DNA of 64,000 bases. It comes from Lysobacter sp. GX 14042 (GTDB taxonomy: Bacteria > Pseudomonadota > Gammaproteobacteria > Xanthomonadales > Xanthomonadaceae). The notes beneath the pieces were generated by a model. It worked only from the letters and a program-made list of their open reading frames with translations. It had not been told where the DNA came from and searched no databases. Location of the stretch: assembly GCF_021390425.1 (NCBI RefSeq), contig NZ_JAJUWY010000002.1, positions 434,001-498,000 on the forward strand, in the 5' to 3' direction. Both the position numbers and the translations under genes were made by a program. Shown here piece after piece: positions 28,443 through 37,684 of the stretch; position 1 is the first letter of the stretch; each line of letters begins with the position of its first letter.

Positions 28443-29937
28443 GCTGCCTGCGGACGGGTCCCGGGCGCAGCCGGGCAGCCGGCTGCACCCGATGTCGTGG
28501 CTGTTCGAGCTGATCGCCCAGCTGCGGCAGTTCCTGGTGCCGCTGCTGGCGCTGTTCCTGTTCGGCCGCGGCGACCGCAACGAGCTGTGGCCACTGGTCG
28601 GGGTCGCGGCGCTGATCATCGCCTCGCTGTGGCGCTACTTCACCTTCCGCTACCACGCCGGTGGCGACCAGCTCGTGCTGCGTACCGGGCTGCTGTCGCG
28701 CAACGTGCGGGTGGTGCCCTACGGCCGCATCCACAACGTGGCGGTCGACCAGACCCTGCTGCACCGGCTGTTCGACGTGGCCGCGGTGCGGCTGGAGTCG
28801 GCCGGTGGCAACAAGCCCGAGGCGGAAATGCGGGTGCTGCGGCTGGATCGTGCACTCGCGCTGGAGGACCTGATCCGCCACCGGGGCGCGGCTGCGGCCG
28901 CGACACCGGGTACGGACGGGACCGCCGCGGACGGGACCGGCTCGGTGCTGCATCATCTGCCCCCGGGCGAGGTCCTGCGCCTGGGGATCATCTCCAACCG
29001 CGGGATGGTGCTGGTGGCCGCGGCGTTCGCGGCGATGGGCCAGCTGGGCGGCAAGTCCGCGGTGGTGTGGGAGACCCTCTTCAGCTGGCTGTTCGGCTGG
29101 GTCGATACCGACGCCTTCAACACGCCGCAGTGGATCGCCGCCGGGGGCGTGCTGCTGTTGCTCGCCCTGGCCGCGGTGCGCCTGTTGTCGGTGGTGCTGG
29201 CGATGCTGCAGTACTACGGCTTCACCCTGGCCGCGCACGGGCGGCGCCTGACGGTGGAGCGCGGCTTGCTGGCGCGCTGGCGCAGCAGTGCCCCGCGCCG
29301 GCGGATCCAGGCCTGGCGGATGCACGAGGGCGTCGTGCACCGGCTGTTGCGCCGGCGCAGCCTGGAGGTCGACATCGCCACTGGCGGCGGTCAGCAGCAG
29401 GCCCGGGCGCTGCGCGAACTCGCGCCGGTCGGCACCGCGGAACAGTGCGCCGCGCTGGTCACCCGGCTGCTCCCGCGGGCGGGATGGGACACCCTGGACT
29501 GGGTGCACTTCGGGCACGCCACCTGGTGGCGCCTGTTCTGGCCCGCGCTGCCGCTGGTGGTGCTGGTGACCAGCCTGTCGTGCTGGCGCTTCGGCCTGCC
29601 CGGGGCGCTGGCGCTGGCCTGGTTGCCCTGGGCCGGGTTCAGGGCCCGGCGCCAGGCCGCGCGCATGGGCTGGGCTTTCAACGGCCGGCTGGTGGCCCTG
29701 CGTACCGGCTGGTGGAGCCGGCACTGGTACTGGGCCGAACTGGACAAACTGCAGTCGCTGCAGGTCAGCCGGAACGTGGTCGACCGCCGCTGCGGCACCG
29801 CGACGCTGGTGCTCGACACGGCCGGCGCGCGCGGGATGCGGGCGCCGCTGCGGATCCGCTTCCTGCCGCTGCGAAGGGCATTGGCCCTGCGGCAGTTGCT
29901 GGCCGGCGAGCTGGCACGCAGGCCGCTGCGCTGGTAG
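28426..29937 (+). CDS. Multi-PH-domain membrane protein (YdbT-like)
   Basis: 503 residues from the ATG at 28426 (MTTPAELPADGS). Several bPH2 repeats alternate with hydrophobic segments: the first repeat near 70-145 (LVLRTGLLSRNVRVVPYGRI, then HNVAVDQTLLHRLFDVAAVR), the second near 260-330 (RRLTVERGLLARWRSSAPRR), the third near 420-490 (VALRTGWWSRHWYWAELDKL). This is the YdbT architecture. Together with the preceding YdbS-like protein it forms a membrane complex of unknown function. Confidence 0.87.
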   Translation: MTTPAELPADGSRAQPGSRLHPMSWLFELIAQLRQFLVPLLALFLFGRGDRNELWPLVGVAALIIASLWRYFTFRYHAGGDQLVLRTGLLSRNVRVVPYGRIHNVAVDQTLLHRLFDVAAVRLESAGGNKPEAEMRVLRLDRALALEDLIRHRGAAAAATPGTDGTAADGTGSVLHHLPPGEVLRLGIISNRGMVLVAAAFAAMGQLGGKSAVVWETLFSWLFGWVDTDAFNTPQWIAAGGVLLLLALAAVRLLSVVLAMLQYYGFTLAAHGRRLTVERGLLARWRSSAPRRRIQAWRMHEGVVHRLLRRRSLEVDIATGGGQQQARALRELAPVGTAEQCAALVTRLLPRAGWDTLDWVHFGHATWWRLFWPALPLVVLVTSLSCWRFGLPGALALAWLPWAGFRARRQAARMGWAFNGRLVALRTGWWSRHWYWAELDKLQSLQVSRNVVDRRCGTATLVLDTAGARGMRAPLRIRFLPLRRALALRQLLAGELARRPLRW

Positions 29938-29940
29938 CCG

Positions 29941-30780
29941 TCAGGCCGTGGCCTGTCCCGGCGGCGGCCCCTTGGCGATCCCGTGTTCGGTCCAGCTGCG
30001 GCCGCTGGCGCGGGTCTGGGCCCGCAGGCTGCGGTTGAACTCGATGCTCTCGCGCGTGGCATAGCCGCGCTTGTGGTCCAGGTGGACCACGATCGCGCGG
30101 TAACGGATGCGCTTGCCGCGGATGCCGGCATTCTCCAGCCGCTCGCCGAACTCCCGGTCCTGGCCGCCGTAGCGCATGCGCTCGTCGAAACCGTTGATGG
30201 CCAGCATGTCGGCCTTCCAGCCCGAGGCGTTGTGGCCGTTCCAGCTGGCCCGCGCCGGACTCACCGTGTCCAGCATCCGGCGCAGCGCCGGGCCGGCGGT
30301 CAGCTTGATGTTGCGGTAGGAACCGGGCATCCCGTGGGCCGCCAGCCAGCGGGCGTCGAAGCAGCGCTGGCTGCGGATGTCCTCGTTGCCGATCGCCTTG
30401 CTCGTGTCCATTGGCAGCTTGTGGTAGCCGCCCGACAGGAAACGCCCGGGTTCGCGCAGCCTGAGGTGGGTGGAGACGAAGTCGGCGCGCGGGATGCAGT
30501 CGCCGTCGGTGAAGATCAGGTAATCCGAGGCGGCGGCGGTGATCGCCATGTTCATCGCCTCGCACTTGCGGAAACCCTCGTCGGGCTGCCACAGGTGGCG
30601 CACGGTGACCGGCAGGCTGGCGGCGATCGCCTCGATCCGCTGGCGGGTCTCGTCGCGGCTGCCGTCATCGGCCACCAGCACCTCGAAATCGGTACGGTCC
30701 TGGACACCGAAGCCCACCAGCACCTTCTCCAGCCAGTCGGGCTGGTTGTAGGTGGTGAACACGACGCTGGCTGCGGGCAT
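29941..30780 (-). CDS. Glycosyltransferase family 2 with galactosyltransferase-like C-terminal domain
   Basis: A 279-residue GT-A enzyme. ASVVFTTYNQPDWLEKVLVG opens the fold, ADDGSRDET binds the nucleotide, and FTDGDCIPR is the DxD-type metal site. The C-terminal part (GWKADMLAINGFDERMRYGG, then QDREFGERLE) is the N-terminal-galactosyltransferase-like motif that selects the acceptor. It probably builds LPS core or another surface glycan. The start at 30780 leaves a 75-base divergent gap to the next glycosyltransferase; a longer start at 31392 would cover that gene and is rejected. Confidence 0.88.
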   Translation of the reverse strand: MPAASVVFTTYNQPDWLEKVLVGFGVQDRTDFEVLVADDGSRDETRQRIEAIAASLPVTVRHLWQPDEGFRKCEAMNMAITAAASDYLIFTDGDCIPRADFVSTHLRLREPGRFLSGGYHKLPMDTSKAIGNEDIRSQRCFDARWLAAHGMPGSYRNIKLTAGPALRRMLDTVSPARASWNGHNASGWKADMLAINGFDERMRYGGQDREFGERLENAGIRGKRIRYRAIVVHLDHKRGYATRESIEFNRSLRAQTRASGRSWTEHGIAKGPPPGQATA

Positions 30781-30855
30781 CTGGGGCACGACCTTGGTGT
30801 CCGGGTCAGGGGCGGCAAGGGTACCCTGTCGCCCCCGCCCACGGCATGCACGCCC

Positions 30856-31653
30856 ATGGAACACATCCAGCCGCCGAAGATCTCGGCCACGGTGATCACC
30901 TGGAACGAGGCCGACCGGATCGGCGAGTGCCTGGCCTCGCTGGCGTTCTGCGACGAGATCGTGGTGGTCGACTCCGGCTCCACCGACGCCACCCGGGAGC
31001 TGGCCGAGGCGGCCGGGGCGCGGGTGCTGGTGCGGCCGTTCGACGGTTTCCGCAGCCAGAAGCAGTACGCCGTGGAGCAGGCCCGCCACGACTGGATCCT
31101 CAGCCTGGATGCCGACGAGTCGCTGGACCCGCGGCTGGCGGAGTCGATCCGCGCCGAACAGCGCCGCGGCTTCGCCGGTGCGGCGGGCTACCGTTTCGCC
31201 CGCAGCTCGGAGTACTTCGGCCGCTACCTGCGCCATGGCAATGCCTACCCGGACCGCAAGCTGCGGCTGTTCGACCGCCGCCGCGGCGGCTGGCGCGGCG
31301 AGCGCGAGATCCACGAGACCGCCACGGTCGATGGCGAGGTGGTCACCCTGCCGGGCGACCTGCTGCACCGTCCGTTCCGCTCCTTCGACCACCAGCTGGC
31401 CAAGGGCATGCAGTACTCACGGATGATGGCCGAGCACGCCCATGCCCGCGGCAAGCGCGCCAGCCTGGGCAAGCTGCTGCTGGGGCCGGCGTGGCGCTTC
31501 TTCCGCGGCTATGTGCTGCGCGGCGGTTTCCTCGACGGCTGGCCGGGACTGGTCTACGCCTATGTCACCGCCTGGACCGCGAGGCAGAAGACGGTCCGCC
31601 TGTGGCTGCTGCAGAACGGGCTGGAGCCGCCGCGCGGCAAGTCCGCGGACTGA
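30856..31653 (+). CDS. Glycosyltransferase family 2 (WaaE/KdtX-like)
   Basis: A 265-residue GT2 enzyme from the ATG at 30856. ISATVITWNEADRIGECLAS, IVVVDSGSTDATRE and DWILSLDADESLDP are the classic motifs, and the HGNAYPDRKLRLFDRRRGGW segment with YSRMMAEH is typical of the LPS core beta-1,4-glucosyltransferase WaaE/KdtX group. It acts at the cytoplasmic membrane face. Divergent from another GT2 gene and convergent with rsmB (stop-to-stop gap of two bases). Confidence 0.88.
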   Translation: MEHIQPPKISATVITWNEADRIGECLASLAFCDEIVVVDSGSTDATRELAEAAGARVLVRPFDGFRSQKQYAVEQARHDWILSLDADESLDPRLAESIRAEQRRGFAGAAGYRFARSSEYFGRYLRHGNAYPDRKLRLFDRRRGGWRGEREIHETATVDGEVVTLPGDLLHRPFRSFDHQLAKGMQYSRMMAEHAHARGKRASLGKLLLGPAWRFFRGYVLRGGFLDGWPGLVYAYVTAWTARQKTVRLWLLQNGLEPPRGKSAD

Positions 31654-31655
31654 GC

Positions 31656-32957
31656 TCAGCGCGCCTTGCGCAGCCGCGCGTAGAAGAAGCCGTCCATCCC
31701 GTCCTCGCCCGGCAGCCGCTGGCGGCCGGCGCCGGAGGCATGGCCGAAATCCTCCGGCAGCGGGTCCGCCGCGGCATCGGGGGTGCGGGCCAGGAAGGCG
31801 TCCACCTGGTCCCGGTTCTCCACCGCCAGGATCGAACAGGTCGCGTACAGCAGCACGCCACCGGGCGCGACGGTCGTCCACAGCGCGTCCAGCAGGCGCC
31901 CCTGCAACCCGACCAGCGCCGCCAGGTCGGCCGGGCGGCGGTGCAGGAGCACGTCGGGGTGGCGGCGGATCACACCGGTGGCCGAGCAGGGCGCGTCGAG
32001 CAGGACGGCATTGAAAGGCCGGCCGTCCCACCACGGCTCCGTTGCCGCGGCATCGGCGACCTGGAGCCGTGCACCTTCGTCCAGGCGCAGGCGCGCGAGG
32101 TTCCCGGCCATCCGCTCGAGACGCAGCGGGGCGGAGTCCAGCGCCAGCACCTGCAGCGAGCCATCGCGCTCCAGCAGGTGCGCCAGCTTGCCGCCCGGCG
32201 CCGCGCAGGCGTCGAGCACGCGGGCACCCGGGGGCGGCGCCAGCGCCTCGACCACCTGTTGCGCACTGCCGTCCTGGACCGAAACCCGGCCGTCCGCGAA
32301 GCCGGGCAGCGCGGTGACCGGCACCGGCCGGTCCAGACGCAGGCCGTCGGGCAGCCGGGGGTCGACCGCCGACTCGATGCCGGCCCCCTCCAGCTGCGTG
32401 CGATAGGCATCGCGCCCGATGGCCCGGGCGTTGACCCGCAGCCACATCGGCGGCGGCGCGGCGCAGGCGGCCAGGATCGCCTCGTGCCGCCCGGGCCAGT
32501 CCCGCCGCAGGTGGGCAAGCAGCCAGTCCGGCCAGCCGGCGCCCGGCGCGGCCGGTGGCAGGCCTTCGCGCTGGGCACGGCGCAGCAGGGCATTGACCAG
32601 CTTGGCCTGGTGGGCCCGGCCAAGGACGCGGGCGGCCTCGACGGTGGAAGCCACCGCGGCATGCGCTGGCAGGCCAAGGGGGTCGAGCTGGGCGAATCCG
32701 GCCAGCAGCAACGCGCGCAGCGGCCGGTCCTTGCGCGCCAGCGGGCGCGGCAGCCAGCTGGCGAGCGCGGCGTCGTAGCGCGGGGCCTGGCGCAGCGCGG
32801 CCAGGCAGACCGCCTCGACCAGGGCACGGTCGCGCGGGTCGGCCAGCGTCGGCAGGACCGCCGCCAGTTCCGACTTGAGCGAGCGTCCGTGGTGCAGCAC
32901 CGCGTCGAGCACGCGGGCCGCGGCCACCCGGGTCGCGGTTCCCGGGGATGCCTTCAT
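31656..32957 (-). CDS. rsmB: 16S rRNA (cytosine-967-C5) methyltransferase RsmB
   Basis: 433 residues from the ATG at 32957, which overlaps the fmt stop as ATGA. The N-terminal NusB-like domain (about 1-135) is followed by a Rossmann methyltransferase with [15 protein letters not shown] for S-adenosylmethionine, [17 protein letters not shown] carrying a catalytic Cys, and YATCSI with the second Cys. It methylates C967 of 16S rRNA. Part of the def-fmt-rsmB order common in gammaproteobacteria. Confidence 0.95.
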   Translation of the reverse strand: MKASPGTATRVAAARVLDAVLHHGRSLKSELAAVLPTLADPRDRALVEAVCLAALRQAPRYDAALASWLPRPLARKDRPLRALLLAGFAQLDPLGLPAHAAVASTVEAARVLGRAHQAKLVNALLRRAQREGLPPAAPGAGWPDWLLAHLRRDWPGRHEAILAACAAPPPMWLRVNARAIGRDAYRTQLEGAGIESAVDPRLPDGLRLDRPVPVTALPGFADGRVSVQDGSAQQVVEALAPPPGARVLDACAAPGGKLAHLLERDGSLQVLALDSAPLRLERMAGNLARLRLDEGARLQVADAAATEPWWDGRPFNAVLLDAPCSATGVIRRHPDVLLHRRPADLAALVGLQGRLLDALWTTVAPGGVLLYATCSILAVENRDQVDAFLARTPDAAADPLPEDFGHASGAGRQRLPGEDGMDGFFYARLRKAR

Positions 32958-33868
32958 CCCAGGCCCGGCCGGCCGTTCAGGTAGTCGGCCGCGCTGACCG
33001 CCCGGCCGCCCTCGCGCTGCAGCGACTGCAGGCGCAATGCGCCGTGGCCGCAGGCGATGTCGATGCCGTCGCGCCCGGCGGCCAGCACCGCACCCGGCTC
33101 CGCGGCGTGGTCGAGGTCCAGCGCGCGCGCGGCGTGGATGCGCACCCGTTCGCCCGCCAGCTGCGCTTCGGCGACCGGCCATGGATTGAACGCGCGCACG
33201 GTGTCGGCCAGCTCGCGTGCCGGGCGCGACCAGTCCAGCCTGGCCTCGGCCTTGTCGAGCTTGCGGGCGTAGGTCACGCCCTCCGCCGGTTGTGGCCGGG
33301 GGCTGGGGGAGAGGCCGGCGCGCAGCAGGCCCAGCCCGTCGGCCAGGACCCAGGCGCCCATCTCCGCCAGCCGGTCGTGCAGCCGGCCACCGGTTTCGTC
33401 GGGCGCGATGGCGGTGCGCTGCTCCAGCAGCACCGGGCCGGTATCCAGGCCCTTCTCCATCCGCATCAGGCACACCCCGGTCTCGGCGTCGCCGGCCTGG
33501 ATGGCCCGCTGGATCGGCGCCGCCCCGCGCCAGCGCGGCAGCAGCGAAGCATGCACGTTCCAGCAACCCTCGGCGGGGATGTCGAGCACCGCCTGCGGCA
33601 GGATCAGCCCGTAGGCCACCACCACCATCAGATCCGGCTGCAACGCGCGCAGGGCCTCGACGTCGGCGGGGTCGCGGAAGTTCACCGGCTGGCGGACCTC
33701 CACGCCCATCTCCAGCGCGGCCTGCTTGACCGGCGAGGCGGCAAGCCCGCGCCCGCGGCCGGCCGGCCGGTCGGGCTGGGTGTAGACGGCGATGAGTTCC
33801 GCCCGGGTGGCGGCGGCGCGCAGCGACGGGACGGCGAATTCCGGCGTGCCGGCGAAGACGATCCTCAA
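32954..33868 (-). CDS. fmt: Methionyl-tRNA formyltransferase
   Basis: Formylates initiator Met-tRNA; cytoplasmic, 304 residues. It starts with TTG at 33868 (read as [20 protein letters not shown], the usual N-terminus). The folate-binding [15 protein letters not shown] and the catalytic Asp segment [11 protein letters not shown] are intact, and the C-terminal OB domain begins near 208. Nine bases after def and overlapping rsmB, so def-fmt-rsmB is one operon. Confidence 0.95.
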   Translation of the reverse strand: MRIVFAGTPEFAVPSLRAAATRAELIAVYTQPDRPAGRGRGLAASPVKQAALEMGVEVRQPVNFRDPADVEALRALQPDLMVVVAYGLILPQAVLDIPAEGCWNVHASLLPRWRGAAPIQRAIQAGDAETGVCLMRMEKGLDTGPVLLEQRTAIAPDETGGRLHDRLAEMGAWVLADGLGLLRAGLSPSPRPQPAEGVTYARKLDKAEARLDWSRPARELADTVRAFNPWPVAEAQLAGERVRIHAARALDLDHAAEPGAVLAAGRDGIDIACGHGALRLQSLQREGGRAVSAADYLNGRPGLG

Positions 33869-33877
33869 GACCCGGCC

Positions 33878-34390
33878 CTACGCCGCCTTGCGGCGGGCCT
33901 TGGCCAGCTTCTTGCGGACCATCTCGCGCTTCAGCGGCGAGAGGTAGTCGACGAACAGCTTGCCCAGCAGGTGGTCCATCTCGTGCTGCACGCAGACCGC
34001 CAGCAGGCCCTCGGCCTGCATCTGGAACGGCTGGCCATCGCGGCCGACCGCCCGGACGGTGATTGCGGCGGAGCGGGTGACGTCGGCGAAGATGCCGGGC
34101 ACCGACAGGCAACCCTCCTGGCAGACCTGCTCCCCGGAGCGCTCGGTGATCTCCGGGTTGATGAACACCAGCGGCTGGTCGTGCTCCTCGCTCACGTCGA
34201 TCACCATGAAGCGCTGGTGGACATCCACCTGGCTGGCCGCCAGGCCGATGCCCGGCGCGGCGTACATGGTCTCGAACATGTCGTCGAGGAGCTGCTGGAA
34301 CTCCGGCGTGGCCACCTGGGCGACGTCGACCGGCGCGGCGACGGTCCGCAGGCGCGGGTCCGGGAACTCTAGGATGGGAAGCTGGGCCAT
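33878..34390 (-). CDS. def: Peptide deformylase
   Basis: Removes the N-formyl group from nascent proteins; 170 residues, a metalloenzyme (Fe2+/Zn2+). All three motifs are present: GIGLAA at 47-52, QEGCLSVPG with Cys94, and HEMDH with His136 and His140. ATG at 34390. First gene of def-fmt-rsmB, divergent from the LysM protein gene as in many gammaproteobacteria. Confidence 0.97.
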   Translation of the reverse strand: MAQLPILEFPDPRLRTVAAPVDVAQVATPEFQQLLDDMFETMYAAPGIGLAASQVDVHQRFMVIDVSEEHDQPLVFINPEITERSGEQVCQEGCLSVPGIFADVTRSAAITVRAVGRDGQPFQMQAEGLLAVCVQHEMDHLLGKLFVDYLSPLKREMVRKKLAKARRKAA

Positions 34391-34466
34391 GGCGTTGGAA
34401 ATGGGGGTGCCTGTCACAGACACAAGCAACGGGTGCCCATTCTAACGCGCAAGCCTGTCTGGAACC

Positions 34467-34497
34467 TTGCAACGGTGCGTATTTTCTGGGCTATAGT
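34467..34497 (+). promoter_or_regulatory. Probable promoter of the LysM protein gene
   Basis: TTGCAA (34467-34472) and TATAGT (34492-34497) are 19 bases apart; one base less if TGCAAC is taken as the -35. Transcription would start about 54 bases before the start codon at 34558. The spacing is long, so the -35 assignment is tentative. Confidence 0.45.
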
Positions 34498-34557
34498 GCC
34501 CTGCCCGCGTCGATTTATGACGCCCGGGCGCACCTGAAGGGGAGCCAGGTACACGCC

Positions 34558-35715
34558 ATGTTGAAACCGATCCGCGCGGTCATCGCCGCAGCGTTGCTGA
34601 CCATTGCCACTTACGCCGTGGCCGCCGAATTGCGGGGCGACCACCCCGATACCTACGTGGTCCAGAAGGGGGACACCCTCTGGGACATCGCCGGCCGTTT
34701 CCTCGAGCGCCCGTGGCTGTGGCCCGAGATCTGGCAGGCCAACCCGCAGATCGCCAACCCCCACCTGATCTACCCGGGCGACGTGGTCTCGCTGGCCTAC
34801 CTCGACCGCGTGGCCGCCGCGCAGGTGCAGCCGGGCCCGCGCGCCGCCAGCCCGCTGACCGGCGTGCCGCTGTCGGAGATCGAACCGTTCCTGAAGGACC
34901 TGCGGGTGGTCGACGCCTTCGAGCACCTGCCGTACGTGGTGGGGCTCGAGGAGAACCGCCTGCGCAGCGCCGAGGGCCAGGTCGCCTACGTGAAGGGCCT
35001 GCCCGATGCCCAGCCCGGGCAGCGCTACGCGGTGGTCCGGCCGATCCAGCGCTACACCCGCCTGGACCGCACCGCCTGCTGCGACCTGTTCCACCGCGAC
35101 CGGCTCGACTTCCGCGGCAAGCGCAACCTCGACTTCGAGCAGATGTGGACCAACGCCGTGGTCCCCGACCATGGCCACGAGCTGCTGGGTTACGAGCTGA
35201 TGCGCCAGGGGACCGGCACCATCAGCCGGGGCGAGGTCGGTGGCATCGAGGCATCCACCTTCGTGCTCGACAGCAACGGCCGCGAAGTCCGGGTCGGCGA
35301 CCGCCTGGTCCCGGTCGAGGCCCAGCCCTACGACCTGCAGTTCTTCCCGCACCCGCCGCGCCAGCAGTTCGAGTACGGCCGCGCCCGGGTGCTGGCAGTG
35401 GCCGACATGCTGCGTACCGGTGGCCCGCGCGACGTGGTGGCCCTGTCGGTCGGTGCCCGCGACGGCATCGACAACGGCACCGTGTTCTCGACCTGGCACC
35501 AGGGCGACACGGCACCCGACCGGGTGTCCAAGGGACCCTGGGACCGCAGCGGCGACAGCTTCGCCCGCGGCGACCGGGTCCGGCTCCCCGACGAGTACGC
35601 GGCGCACCTGATGGTGTTCCGTACCTTCGAGAACGTGAGCTATGCGCTGGTGATGGAGGGCATCCGCCCGGTGCAGATCGGCCAGGAACTCAAGCACCCC
35701 GACGCGCCGTACTGA
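34558..35715 (+). CDS. Exported LysM-domain protein
   Basis: 385 residues with a signal peptide (MLKPIRAVIAAALLTIATYA). The LysM domain at about 30-78 (DTYVVQKGDTLWDIAGRFLE, PEIWQANPQIANPHLIYPGD) should bind peptidoglycan in the periplasm. The remaining 300 residues are conserved with proteins encoded between def and dprA in other gammaproteobacteria, but have no assigned activity. SD AGGGGAG lies upstream. Confidence 0.92.
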   Translation: MLKPIRAVIAAALLTIATYAVAAELRGDHPDTYVVQKGDTLWDIAGRFLERPWLWPEIWQANPQIANPHLIYPGDVVSLAYLDRVAAAQVQPGPRAASPLTGVPLSEIEPFLKDLRVVDAFEHLPYVVGLEENRLRSAEGQVAYVKGLPDAQPGQRYAVVRPIQRYTRLDRTACCDLFHRDRLDFRGKRNLDFEQMWTNAVVPDHGHELLGYELMRQGTGTISRGEVGGIEASTFVLDSNGREVRVGDRLVPVEAQPYDLQFFPHPPRQQFEYGRARVLAVADMLRTGGPRDVVALSVGARDGIDNGTVFSTWHQGDTAPDRVSKGPWDRSGDSFARGDRVRLPDEYAAHLMVFRTFENVSYALVMEGIRPVQIGQELKHPDAPY

Positions 35716-35764
35716 TACGGCCCGGGAGCGGCCCCGGCGGGGAAAATTCCCACGACGCAACGCG

Positions 35765-35784
35765 ACGGCGCCCTAGGGCGCCGT
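35765..35784 (+). terminator. Perfect 20-base palindrome after the LysM protein gene
   Basis: ACGGCGCCCTAGGGCGCCGT, a 9-bp stem, lies 50 bases past the LysM stop and just before dprA. No T-run follows (CTTCGC), so it may be a weak terminator or a transcript-stabilising hairpin. It also lies directly upstream of the first possible dprA start at 35791. Confidence 0.5.
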
Positions 35785-35811
35785 CTTCGCATGCGGTGCA
35801 CGCTGGCGGGC

Positions 35812-36972
35812 ATGACCATGCTCACCACCGACGCCCGCCCGGCCCCGCCCGACACCCGGGACCCCGACACCGAGGCCCTGCTGCGGCTCGCCGGCTGCTC
35901 CGGCAGCAAAGGCATCCGCCGCCTGCTCGAGCTCGCCGGCCCGGCCGCGGCGCTGGCCGCCGGTCCTGCGTTGTGGCGCAGCTGCGGGCTGACCAGGCTG
36001 CAACAGGCGCGGCTGCACTGCCCGGATGCCGCCTTGATGGAGCGCGGCCGCCACTGGCTCGCCGCCCCCGGGCGACAGCTGCTGGGCTGGCACGACCCCG
36101 ATTACCCGCCCCTGCTGCGGCGCGGCCCCAATCCGCCCGCAGTGCTGTTCGTCGACGGCGACCCGGCACTGCTGTGGCGTCCTGCGGTGGCCGTGGTCGG
36201 CAGCCGCGCGCCCAGCCCCGGCGGGCTGGAAACCGCGCGCGAACTGGCGGCGGCGCTGGCCCGCGCCGGGCTGGTGGTGGCCAGCGGCATGGCCGCCGGC
36301 ATTGACACCGCCGCGCACCAGGCGGCGCTGGCGGTCGGCGGCGGCAGCTACGCCGTCCTGGGCACCGGGCCCGACGTGCCCTACCCGCACCGCAATGCCG
36401 GGTTGCATGAACGGCTGGTACGGCAGGGCGCGGTGGTCAGCGAGCATCCGCCGGGTACCGGACCGCGCAGCAGCCACTTCCCCAGCCGCAACCGGATCCT
36501 CGCCGCGCTCGGCATCGCGACGGTGGTGGTGGAGGCGGCGCAGCGGTCCGGGGCGCTGATCACCGCGCGACTGGCCGGCGAATGCGGGCGCGAGGTCATG
36601 GCCTACCCCGGCTCGATCCGCAATCCCGCCGTCCGTGGCTGCCACCGCCTGATCCGCGACGGCGCGGCGCTGGTGGAAGGCCCCGGCGAGGTACTGGAGC
36701 TGGTCGCCCCGGTGGCGGCCCGGCTCGCGGCCGACTTGCGGGTGCGGCTGGACGCCCCCATCTGTGGGGAGGCCGGCGACGTTGCCGCCCCCGCGGCCCC
36801 GGCACCCTCCCACAACCCCTTGTGGCAGGCCTTGGGCCATGACCCCAGCAGTATGGACCAGCTGATCGTCCGCAGCGGATTGACCCCCACCGAGGTGTCG
36901 TCCATGCTGCTGGCGCTGGAACTGGAAGGACGCGTCGCGGCCCGCCACGGCCGCTGGTACCGCACCGGCTGA
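35812..36972 (+). CDS. dprA: DNA-processing protein DprA
   Basis: Loads RecA on incoming single-stranded DNA in natural transformation; 386 residues from the ATG at 35812. An ATG at 35791 would add seven residues but lies against the palindrome with no ribosome site. The N-terminal HhH/SAM-like part is followed by the Rossmann-like domain with VVGSRAPSPGGLETARELAA, SGMAAGIDTAAHQAAL, SEHPPGT and FPSRNRILAALG. The C-terminal winged-helix domain (SMDQLIVRSGLTPTEVSSML) is complete. Next to smg and topA, the usual context. Confidence 0.93.
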   Translation: MTMLTTDARPAPPDTRDPDTEALLRLAGCSGSKGIRRLLELAGPAAALAAGPALWRSCGLTRLQQARLHCPDAALMERGRHWLAAPGRQLLGWHDPDYPPLLRRGPNPPAVLFVDGDPALLWRPAVAVVGSRAPSPGGLETARELAAALARAGLVVASGMAAGIDTAAHQAALAVGGGSYAVLGTGPDVPYPHRNAGLHERLVRQGAVVSEHPPGTGPRSSHFPSRNRILAALGIATVVVEAAQRSGALITARLAGECGREVMAYPGSIRNPAVRGCHRLIRDGAALVEGPGEVLELVAPVAARLAADLRVRLDAPICGEAGDVAAPAAPAPSHNPLWQALGHDPSSMDQLIVRSGLTPTEVSSMLLALELEGRVAARHGRWYRTG

Positions 36973-37038
36973 GGCCCCGAACCCCCAGCGCTGCGCACCC
37001 CGTCGTCGACCACCGCGCGAGCCGCGCAGGCCGAGGAA

Positions 37039-37527
37039 ATGAAAGAAAGCATCCTGGACGTCCTGCTGTACCTGTTCGAGCACTACTTCGCCGAAGACGC
37101 GGACCTGGTCCGCGACCGCGAGCACCTCCACAGCCATGCCCTGATCGCCGAGCTCGGCCAGGCCGGCTTCAGCCCCGCCGAGATCAACAAGGCCTTCGAG
37201 TGGCTCGACGACCTGGCGCGCCAGCGCCCGGTCCCGCAGCCGCTGCGTGCCGACGCGCCGGTGCGGATCTATGCCGGCCCGGAACTGGACCGGCTGGATG
37301 CGGAGTGCCGGGGGTTCCTGCTGTTCCTGGAGCAGCACCGGGTGCTCGACGCCGGGCAGCGCGAACTGGTGCTGGACCGGGCCATGGCCCTGGACCAGGA
37401 CGAACTCGACCTGGACGACCTGAAATGGGTCGTGCTCATGGTGCTGTTCGACCAGCCCGGCAGCGAAGCCGCGTATGCCTGGATGGAAACCCAGATGTAC
37501 GCCGACGACCCGGAACCGGTGCATTGA
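37039..37527 (+). CDS. smg: Smg family protein (DUF494)
   Basis: A 162-residue acidic protein. [20 protein letters not shown] and the C-terminal [21 protein letters not shown] are diagnostic of Smg/DUF494. The function is unknown; it is regularly found between dprA and topA, as here. A GAGGAAATG start context supports the ATG at 37039. Confidence 0.94.
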   Translation: MKESILDVLLYLFEHYFAEDADLVRDREHLHSHALIAELGQAGFSPAEINKAFEWLDDLARQRPVPQPLRADAPVRIYAGPELDRLDAECRGFLLFLEQHRVLDAGQRELVLDRAMALDQDELDLDDLKWVVLMVLFDQPGSEAAYAWMETQMYADDPEPVH

Positions 37528-37684
37528 CCGGCCCGCGGCGGTGGTGCTGCCTGGCGCCCCACGGCCGCGTGACACCTCTTGATATAGTGCGCGCCCCGCG
37601 GCAGGCCGGCCGTGGCGGCGTACCTGCGCCACCGCGCCGCCTTCACGCCTCGCCCCGCCCCCAACCGACAGGCTCTTTCCCCCG